Origin: Nonomuraea sp. SYSU D8015
GTDB taxonomy: Bacteria > Actinomycetota > Actinomycetes > Streptosporangiales > Streptosporangiaceae
DNA: 64,000 nucleotides
NCBI RefSeq assembly: GCF_008065375.1
Contig: NZ_VJYI01000006.1
Coordinates: 496,001-560,000 of the forward strand
Direction: 5' to 3'
The position numbers were made by a program, and so were the translations under genes. The notes beneath the pieces were generated by a model. The model made no database searches. It was not told the DNA's origin and saw only the letters and a program-made list of their open reading frames with translations. This document shows positions 58,606 through 64,000 of the stretch, piece by piece (position 1 is the stretch's first letter; every line of letters begins with the position of its first letter).

Positions 58606-59821
58606 TCAAGGCTTGGGCCTGCGGTTTCTGGGAGACCCAGAATCCGATGGTCTAGCTGAACGGATCGGGGAGACCGAAGGGAGACCTTCAGTTTCGGACG
58701 GTTCGCCCACGGCCACGGCCCGGGGGACCAGAGACACGCTCGCTTCCGCCGCTTCCCGCGCCAACTCCGGCAGCACGTTCGTGTACGTGTCGCTCGTGAT
58801 CGCCAAAGACGAGTGCCGCAACATCGCCGACGTCGTCTTCATGTCGTTGCCCGCCGCGAGGCTGAGCGTCGCCGCGCCGTGGCGGAGGTCATGCAGCCGG
58901 ATCGGCGGCAGGCCGGCCGAGAACGCCAGCCGCTCGAAGTACTCGCTCACCCAGCTCGGCTTCAGCTCGGTGCCGTCCTCCTGAGTAAAGATCCGGCCCG
59001 TCTCTGTCCATGAGCCGCCCCACGCCAGCTTTTCCTCCTTCTGGCGCTTGCGGTGGAGCCGCAGCACGTCCAAGGTGGCCCGGTCGAGCGCGACCGGCGC
59101 GTCACTGGACTGCGTCTTCGGCTGGCCCTCCTTCACCTCGCGATCCACGATCGTGAGCTGCTTCTTCACCCACAGCACGCCGTCGTCCAAGTCGAGATCC
59201 ACCCAGCGGGCGCCGCACGCCTCGCCACGGCGCAAACCCCGGAACGCCACCAAGTGGAACAGGGCGTACAGGCGGTCCCCGGCGATGTGGTCGAGGAACG
59301 CGCCGAGTTGCGCCGGCGTCCACACCATCACCGGCGACGGCCGCAGGTCCGTTATCGCCCACACCTTGACGGCAGACGTGGGCGGCTCGTTCGGATCCGC
59401 ACGCACGGCGGCCAGCCGCGCCTGGAACGCCTCGTTGAACGCTGCGACGCGCGATCGCGTCCACACGACGCCCTTCGGCCGGGGCGCCGACTCCAGAGCC
59501 ACCAGAGCCGCCGCGTTGAACGTGACGAGATGCTCTCGCTCCGCGTCGGCCAGCACGGTCCGGATCGTCGCCTTGATCCGCTGCTTCGTCGCCGGTCCCG
59601 TGATGCGCTTGCCGCGCACTGAGGCGCGCACCGCCGGATCGTCCGACGCGCGGGCGGCCAGGATCGCGGCGTTCTTCTCGTCGATCCGCTCGAAGACCCT
59701 CTCCACCACCGGCGCGAACAGCTTGTCCAGCCGAACGCCGTCGAGCACCTCACCGAAGTGTGCGTCATGGTGGGAGATGTAGCCGATCAGCGTGGACTCG
59801 CGGACGTCCCGCAGGCGCTTA
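58606..59821 (-). pseudogene. Tyrosine integrase, N-terminally truncated
   Basis: The catalytic domain is complete: Arg in FRGLRRGEACGARW, His-x-x-Arg in LHDLRHGAATLSLAAGNDM, His in MLRHSSLAITSDTY with the nucleophile Tyr. The core-binding domain begins at RLRDVRESTLIGYISHHDAH. The arm-binding N-terminal 70-90 residues are missing: near 59822 the frame passes into sequence antisense to another recombinase. The open frame formally continues to 59883. The stop is six bases from the 3' end of tRNA-Arg(TCT), the usual orientation for an element inserted there. Confidence 0.8.
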
Positions 59822-60178
59822 CGCCGCGGCGACGACCACACCCGGCCCGGAGTGGCCCTGCTGCTGTCGGAGCGCAAGAACACCGACGGCTCGGTCGCCC
59901 GCGTCGGCGATGAGACGCTCCGGGCCGCGCTGGCCAGGGCCGCCGCCGTCCATCTGCCGGAATGGGCCGACGTCCTGACCCCGCACGTGCTGCGGCACTT
60001 CTGCGCCTCCCAGCTCTATCAGCAGGGCATGGACCTGATCGCCATCCAGCAGTTGCTCGGCCATGCATGGATCGCCACCACGATGAAGTACGTGCACGTC
60101 ACCGGCACTCACATTGAGGACGCCTGGGCTGCGGGCCAGCAGCGCGCGGCCACCCGGCTGGAAGGACTGCGGCGATGA
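59822..60178 (+). pseudogene. Second tyrosine recombinase, C-terminal third only
   Basis: The frame reads RRGDDHTRPGVALLLSERKN, LTPHVLRHFCASQLYQQGMD, LLGHAWIATTMKYVHVTGTH. It keeps the catalytic HxxR, the GH and the Tyr of XerC/D-type recombinases; the N-terminal 200 or so residues are missing. It begins at the same spot where the opposite integrase is cut. Its stop overlaps the start of the XRE gene by four bases (ATGA), so it was gene one of a three-gene recombinase cassette. Confidence 0.75.
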
Positions 60179-60477
60179 AGTGGAATCTGCGGCTGGCGGC
60201 TGCCAACCGCGGCATCTGGAAGGCCAGCCAGCTGCAGCGGATGCTCGCCGAGCACGGCCTGAAGATCAGCGCTGGGAAGGTGTCCGGCCTGTGGTCGGGC
60301 GAGCCGGCCAGCATCAAGCTCGACGACCTTAACGTCATCTGCACGGTGCTGAACTGCGGCGTCGAGGAACTTCTGATCCCCGAACCGGACAAGGTGCGCA
60401 AGACCGACGACCAGCAGACAGCCCCGGCGGCGGGCCGCGGCCTCGAACGCGCCGATGGTGACACCACGCCAGCGTGA
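60175..60477 (+). CDS. XRE/HTH_26 DNA-binding protein of a recombinase cassette
   Basis: 100 aa. The Cro/C1-type domain spans residues 1-65: MKWNLRLAAANRGIWKASQL, then RMLAEHGLKISAGKVSGLWS and NVICTVLNCGVEELLIPEPD. A disordered tail follows. It overlaps the previous recombinase (ATGA) and the next gene (GTGA). Its fixed place between two recombinase genes suggests it controls the cassette or helps direct recombination. Confidence 0.85.
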   Translation: MKWNLRLAAANRGIWKASQLQRMLAEHGLKISAGKVSGLWSGEPASIKLDDLNVICTVLNCGVEELLIPEPDKVRKTDDQQTAPAAGRGLERADGDTTPA

Positions 60478-62132
60478 CGGCCGCTCGCTGCCGCCCCCGT
60501 GAGATGCCGTACTCCGCCGACCGCAGCCCGGCCAGCTGCATCGACTGCATGGCCTGGGGCATCTTGAACGGGCGACGCTGCACCGCCTGCACCCTCTGGC
60601 GCAACAAGCACCGCGGCGACGAGCAACCCTGCGCCGGGTGCGGCCGGTCGGCCCTGCTGCGCAACCATCACTGCCGCATGTGCTGGAACCAGGCCCGGAC
60701 CGAGGCTCACGCGACCGGCTCAGCGGGCGGAAGGGCCATCGCCTCCCGCTTCCTGGACCAGGTCGGCGCCTTCCATCAGCTGTTCTTCGCCGGCATGCTC
60801 AACAGCCGAGGCGCCTCAACGACCCCGCCCCGCACCCACAATCGGCGGGGCGCGCCTCGCAAACCGCCCCCTGAACCTGCCCGGCACCCGCCGATCCGCT
60901 GGATCCAGCTCCGACTGCTCGAGGCACGCCGCGACTTCACCCGCTTCGACGCCGCCACCGACGCCGACCCCGGCAACCCCTGGCTGAGGTGGGCAAACTA
61001 TGTCGCCCACCAGCTCGGCGAGACCCACGGCTGGCGCCGAGGCATGCACGACAACGTCCGGAGGGCCTTAACCGTCCTGCTGTCCCGACACACCGCCGGC
61101 GACGTCATCCGCTACTCCGAGCTGTTCCCTGCCATCCGGGCCATGGACATCAGCGTCGAACGTGTGGCCGAGGTCCTGACCGAGATGGGTGTGCTCATCG
61201 ACGACCGGCGCCCCTCCTTCGAAGTCTGGCTGGAGCGCAAGCTCGACGGCCTGGCCGACGGCATCCGCGCCGAGACCGAGCACTGGCTACGAACCCTGGC
61301 CCGGGGAGGTCCCCGCACCGCAGCGCGCAAGCCGGACACCGTCTGGACTCACATGAACAACGTCCAGCCTGTTCTTCTGGCCTGGTCACAGCGCTATGAC
61401 CATCTGCGCGAGATCACTCGCGAGGACGTTCTGGCTGCCCTCGCTGATCTGACAGGCTCCCGCCGGATCCAGCTGCTGATCTCGCTGCGCTCGTTGTTCG
61501 CCTTCTGCAGGAAGACCGGGAAGATCTTCCGCAACCCCACACGCGGCATCAAGGTCGGGCAGCAGCCCTACCGGCTCGCGCAGCCACTCGCCTCGACCGA
61601 CATTGATCAGGCCGTTCAGACAGCCACCACTCCGGCGGCCCGGCTCGCCCTCATGCTCGCCGCCGTTCACGCCGCCCGCCCCGGCGCGATTCGCGCCCTG
61701 CTGCTGGAAGACGTCGACCTCGGCAACCGACGGCTCACCATCGCCGGATGCCCTCGGCCGATCGACGACTTCACCCACCAGATCCTGCTCGAATGGCTGG
61801 ACCACCGCCGCACCCGCTGGCCCAGCACCGCCAACTCGCACCTGCTCATCAACCAGATGAGCGCCCACGGAACGGGCCCGGTCAGCACCATCCACTTCGC
61901 CAAGACCCAACTGCGTGGTCAGGCCGCAACCCTCGAACGCCTGCGCGTCGACCGCCAGCTCGACGAAGCCCTCACGCACGGCCCCGACCCTCTCCACCTC
62001 TCCGCCGTCTTCGGACTGGACCCCAAGACCGCCATCCGCTACGCCGAGAACGCCCGAGCCCTCCTGGCAGCCATGATCGAGGAACAAGACCCCGCCAGTC
62101 GTGACGAACCCAAGGGTCCAAACGCCCTATGA
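60474..62132 (+). CDS. Large zinc-ribbon recombinase-like protein
   Basis: 552 aa from GTG 60474 (an ATG at 60504 is possible). The N-terminus holds two zinc ribbons: CIDC...CTAC (residues about 22-40) and CAGC...CRMC (about 53-70). A helical core-binding-like domain (WTHMNNVQPVLLAWSQRYDH, LISLRSLFAFCRKTGKIFRN) and a degenerate tyrosine-recombinase domain follow (HAARPGAIRALLLEDVDLGN). The C-terminus LDPKTAIRYAENARALLAAM holds the likely nucleophile Tyr. A regular HxxR is not evident. Three-gene sets of this kind recall Tn554-type TnpA/B/C transposition. It is the intact last gene of the cassette. Confidence 0.75.
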   Translation: MTAARCRPREMPYSADRSPASCIDCMAWGILNGRRCTACTLWRNKHRGDEQPCAGCGRSALLRNHHCRMCWNQARTEAHATGSAGGRAIASRFLDQVGAFHQLFFAGMLNSRGASTTPPRTHNRRGAPRKPPPEPARHPPIRWIQLRLLEARRDFTRFDAATDADPGNPWLRWANYVAHQLGETHGWRRGMHDNVRRALTVLLSRHTAGDVIRYSELFPAIRAMDISVERVAEVLTEMGVLIDDRRPSFEVWLERKLDGLADGIRAETEHWLRTLARGGPRTAARKPDTVWTHMNNVQPVLLAWSQRYDHLREITREDVLAALADLTGSRRIQLLISLRSLFAFCRKTGKIFRNPTRGIKVGQQPYRLAQPLASTDIDQAVQTATTPAARLALMLAAVHAARPGAIRALLLEDVDLGNRRLTIAGCPRPIDDFTHQILLEWLDHRRTRWPSTANSHLLINQMSAHGTGPVSTIHFAKTQLRGQAATLERLRVDRQLDEALTHGPDPLHLSAVFGLDPKTAIRYAENARALLAAMIEEQDPASRDEPKGPNAL

Positions 62133-62135
62133 AAG

Positions 62136-62201
62136 CTGAAGACCCCCAGGTTCATCCTGAAGACCCTTCAGTTCGCCTGAACTCTGGGATTTCCGGGGGT
62201 C
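62136..62201. repeat. Cluster of direct and inverted repeats after the recombinase cassette
   Basis: CTGAAGACCC occurs at 62136-62145 and again at 62157-62166 (21 bp apart). CTGAAG/CTTCAG (62157-62162 and 62166-62171) and AGTTC/GAACT (62170-62174 and 62179-62183) are inverted, and outer arms GACCCCC/GGGGGTC (62141-62147 and 62195-62201) enclose the set. It starts four bases after the recombinase stop. It could be the element's end or recombinase-binding sites, or simply a terminator. Confidence 0.55.
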
Positions 62202-62305
62202 TCAGAGGGCGTTATGAGAGGGCATGAGGCTTTGATGTCTTTGTTTCTGTAGGGATTTTCCGGAATTCGGTTGACGTTGCGTGTGGGTGCGCTGCACTGA
62301 CAGTT

Positions 62306-62989
62306 ATGGGCGAGCGCATGCCATACCCCAGCGATCTCTCCGATGAACGCTGGGAGCTGATCCGGCCGATCATCTCGGCATGGAAAGCACAGCACCCGTC
62401 AGTCAGTGGCCACCAGGGCCACTACGACATGAGGGAGATCGTCAACGCGATCCCGTACCAGGCGCGGACCGGCTGCCAGTGGCGCTACCTGCCGCATGAC
62501 CTCCCGCCGTACAGCGCCGTGTACTACTACTTCTCCACCTGGCGCGATGACGGCACCGATCAGACCATCCATGACCTGCTGCGCTGGCAGGTGCGTGAGC
62601 GAGCGGGCCGGGCCGAGGATCCCAGCGCCGTCATCTTGGACACCCAGACCGTGCACACCTCGGCCAACGCCCCCGCCGACACCACCGGACTGGATCCGGG
62701 CAAGAAGAGCCGAGGCCGCAAACGCGGCATCGCCTCCGATGTGCTCGGGCTGGTGATCGCCGTGGTGGTGGCCGCGGCCAGCGTGCACGACAACGCCATC
62801 GGAACGGCGCTGCTGGACAAGGTCGCCGCCGCCAACCCCAGTGTGACCAAGGCGTGGACCGATGCCGGGTTCAAGAACGCGGTCGCCGCGCACGGCGCCG
62901 GCCTGGGCATCGACGTGGAGGTGGTGCACCGCGACCCGCACACCCTGGGGTTCGTGCCGCTGTCCAAGAGGGAGGAGCAGCGGGCGTAG
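62306..62989 (+). mobile_element. IS5-type transposase, C-terminally truncated
   Basis: 227 aa of frame: MPYPSDLSDERWELIRPIIS, then GCQWRYLPHDLPPYSAVYYY and ILDTQTVHTSANAPADTTGL (first catalytic Asp), GKKSRGRKRGIASDVLG and KAWTDAGFKNAVAAHGAGLG (second Asp). After GFVPLSKR the normal WVVE-T block with the catalytic Glu is replaced by EEQRA and a stop. The DDE triad is thus incomplete and the enzyme should be inactive. No clear terminal inverted repeats or target duplication were found. Confidence 0.8.
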
Positions 62990-63054
62990 CCGATGCGAAT
63001 GTCGGCGGTCCGGGCGTCGGGGTCGACCGGGGCCGGCGGCGGGGTACCGGGCCG

Positions 63055-63306
63055 TCAGGGCCGGCCGGGTCCCCGGTCGGTGGGGGTGAGTACCCGCAGG
63101 TGCTTGGTCAGCCGCGGCACTTTGGTGAACCGGCCGGTGTGATAGCTGCCGGCGACCGCCCCCGACCGTGCTCGGCAGGGCGAACCGGCTTCAACGCCGC
63201 AGCGCGGGCACGGGTGGTGTTCCACCTCATCGGCGTCGCGGGTGTTATTGTCCGCGGATTCGGCGGCGGGATCCGAACGTTCGCGGGGGCGTGAGGCGTC
63301 GGCCAT
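63055..63306 (-). CDS. Mobile-element zinc-finger protein
   Basis: 83 aa. An acidic, disordered N-terminus (RSDPAAESADNNTRDADE) is followed by HPCPRCGVEAGSPCRARSGA, then SYHTGRFTKVPRLTKHLRVL and a Pro/Gly tail. The C-x2-C-x6-C plus H pattern with YHTxRFTKVPRL is common in small zinc-finger proteins beside actinobacterial integrative elements and phages, where they are thought to bind DNA. The start is ATG 63306, with no strong ribosome-binding site. Confidence 0.75.
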   Translation of the reverse strand: MADASRPRERSDPAAESADNNTRDADEVEHHPCPRCGVEAGSPCRARSGAVAGSYHTGRFTKVPRLTKHLRVLTPTDRGPGRP

Positions 63307-63399
63307 GCCCGAATCCTCTCACAAACATTTCTCACAACATGAGGGATCGACCACTTGCGTGAGACCAGGTTTTGAGAGGGATTCGAGGGCTTGCCGGTT

Positions 63400-63418
63400 C
63401 GCCGTCACGCTGACGGCG
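63400..63418. repeat. Perfect hairpin CGCCGTCA/TGACGGCG
   Basis: CGCCGTCA (63400-63407) and TGACGGCG (63411-63418) are exact reverse complements around CGC. It is seven bases from the next perfect hairpin, in a mobile region without genes. Confidence 0.7.
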
Positions 63419-63425
63419 GACCTTG

Positions 63426-63449
63426 TCTCAGAATCGAGCGTTTCTGAGA
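63426..63449. repeat. Perfect hairpin TCTCAGAA/TTCTGAGA
   Basis: TCTCAGAA (63426-63433) and TTCTGAGA (63442-63449) are exact reverse complements around TCGAGCGT. Arms plus an 8-bp asymmetric core have the geometry of a tyrosine-recombinase crossover site. Confidence 0.65.
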
Positions 63450-63845
63450 ATCAGATACCCGGTCGAGGACGCACACCGTGGCCCGGCACTCGGGTCCGTG
63501 TCACCAGACGCAAAGTAGCTGTGAGTAACTGGGGGCTCCCGGACGGCTTGACATAAAGCTGTTAGCGAGCAACGCGGCCTGCGGAAACGTCTCCGCCGTC
63601 GTTATCGCGGTGGCGAGCGCCGGACTCATCCCCGAACGCCCGGACTGAAACTCGTGGCTGGGCACCGCAGCCGTCACCCGCTGTGGCCTGCGGCAACGCT
63701 CTACTTTGGGGCTCGTTGCACGGACCCGGGCGGAGGGCCCGTATTCGGTGGCAGCACGACGGCGCCCCTATTCGGGGGGCAGACCAAGTACGGGAGAAAG
63801 GGGCAGTCACGTCTCTGCCCACAGCTAGTTCGTGGTCCTGGGCGC

Positions 63846-64000
63846 GTGGGGGGTGGCACAACGCCGTGCTCCTCGCGGGCCGGGCGGCCGCGCCGGCTGC
63901 TGGTGCGACTGCTGCTGGCGGCAGCCGTTTTCGCGGTGGTGACGTGGGTGTGGAGCTGGCAGGCCGGGCTGGCGGCCGCAGCGGGAAGGAAGGGCCACGT
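63846..64000 (+). CDS. Start of a possible membrane protein (partial)
   Basis: GTG at 63846 opens a frame that runs off the right edge. After an Arg-rich start (SSRAGRPRRLLVRLLLAAAV) a single helix follows (FAVVTWVWSWQAGLAAAA). Such an N-terminus occurs in conjugation-associated proteins of integrative elements, but 51 residues are not enough to identify it. The start codon is a guess. Confidence 0.35.
   Translation, partial: MGGGTTPCSSRAGRPRRLLVRLLLAAAVFAVVTWVWSWQAGLAAAAGRKGH

Larger units (their letters stand above)
63307..63845. other. 540-bp non-coding stretch in the mobile region
   Basis: No open frame here has convincing codon bias or a ribosome-binding site. It contains two perfect hairpins (63400-63418 and 63426-63449) and a TTGACA at 63548-63553 without a clear -10 at normal spacing. 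GC content is visibly lower than around it near 63310-63360 and 63420-63460. It may hold recombination sites or the promoter for the partial gene at the right edge. Confidence 0.5.

Noticed and set aside
63562..63861. 99-codon frame on the minus strand
   Set aside because: No ribosome-binding site, no recognisable domain, mixed composition and atypical codon bias.

Overview
High-GC chromosomal DNA of a multicellular actinomycete. The mixture of AfsR/BTAD, LacI, TetR and MalT-like LuxR regulators, a conservon-type sensor with DUF742, DUF1707 and DUF2079 proteins, an F420-type LLM enzyme, GTG/TTG starts and apparently leaderless genes suggests Streptosporangiales, perhaps a Nonomuraea relative. 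That placement is inferred from gene families, not from a marker gene.

Layout. 1-3.3 kb: LacI regulator, a perfect 28-bp inverted repeat before a 59-aa ORF, an S11 D,D-carboxypeptidase, a DUF1508 protein and a DedA-like membrane protein. 3.3-12.7 kb: an IdeR/DmdR-type iron-box match, a secreted protein, a very large BTAD-ATPase regulator, and an envelope/glycolipid block (flippase-like protein, PIG-L deacetylase, GT4 glycosyltransferase, DUF2079 protein, lipoprotein). 12.8-24 kb: FAD monooxygenase, DUF1707 protein, MEDS/HATPase anti-sigma protein, aldo/keto reductase with a palindromic operator, DUF998, universal stress protein, APC permease, a methionyl-tRNA synthetase paralogue behind a Met-containing leader ORF and competing hairpins, a phosphotriesterase-like hydrolase, and a STAS protein next to a sigma-70 factor. 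24-32 kb: a 28-aa membrane peptide, ilvD, saccharopine dehydrogenase-like protein, and two divergent TetR modules, one (with an LLM oxidoreductase) around a perfect 15-bp inverted repeat.

32-49 kb: Tex with an RGG/RGD-repeat tail, a cytosine-deaminase-like amidohydrolase, RpiB, tRNA-Arg(CCG) and an unusual tRNA-Met(CAT)-like gene. A tightly overlapping operon follows: DUF917, hydantoinase A and a complete dipeptide-type ABC transporter. A two-gene partial conservon (NIT sensor kinase plus DUF742) stands between the transporter and an orphan paralogue of its binding protein. This looks like uptake, ring opening and sensing of a cyclic-amide or peptide-like nutrient.

49-58.5 kb: papain-fold hydrolase, MFS exporter, MalT-like LuxR regulator, a decayed SARP/B-lectin patch, serpin, exodeoxyribonuclease III, small membrane protein, CobD and a phosphotransferase. 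58.5-64 kb is a mobile-element scar at tRNA-Arg(TCT): a 5'-truncated integrase, a second recombinase truncated at the same point in the opposite orientation and still in operon with an XRE protein and a zinc-ribbon recombinase-like protein, a truncated IS5-type transposase, a mobile-element zinc-finger gene and two perfect hairpins. No CRISPR array and no rRNA were seen.
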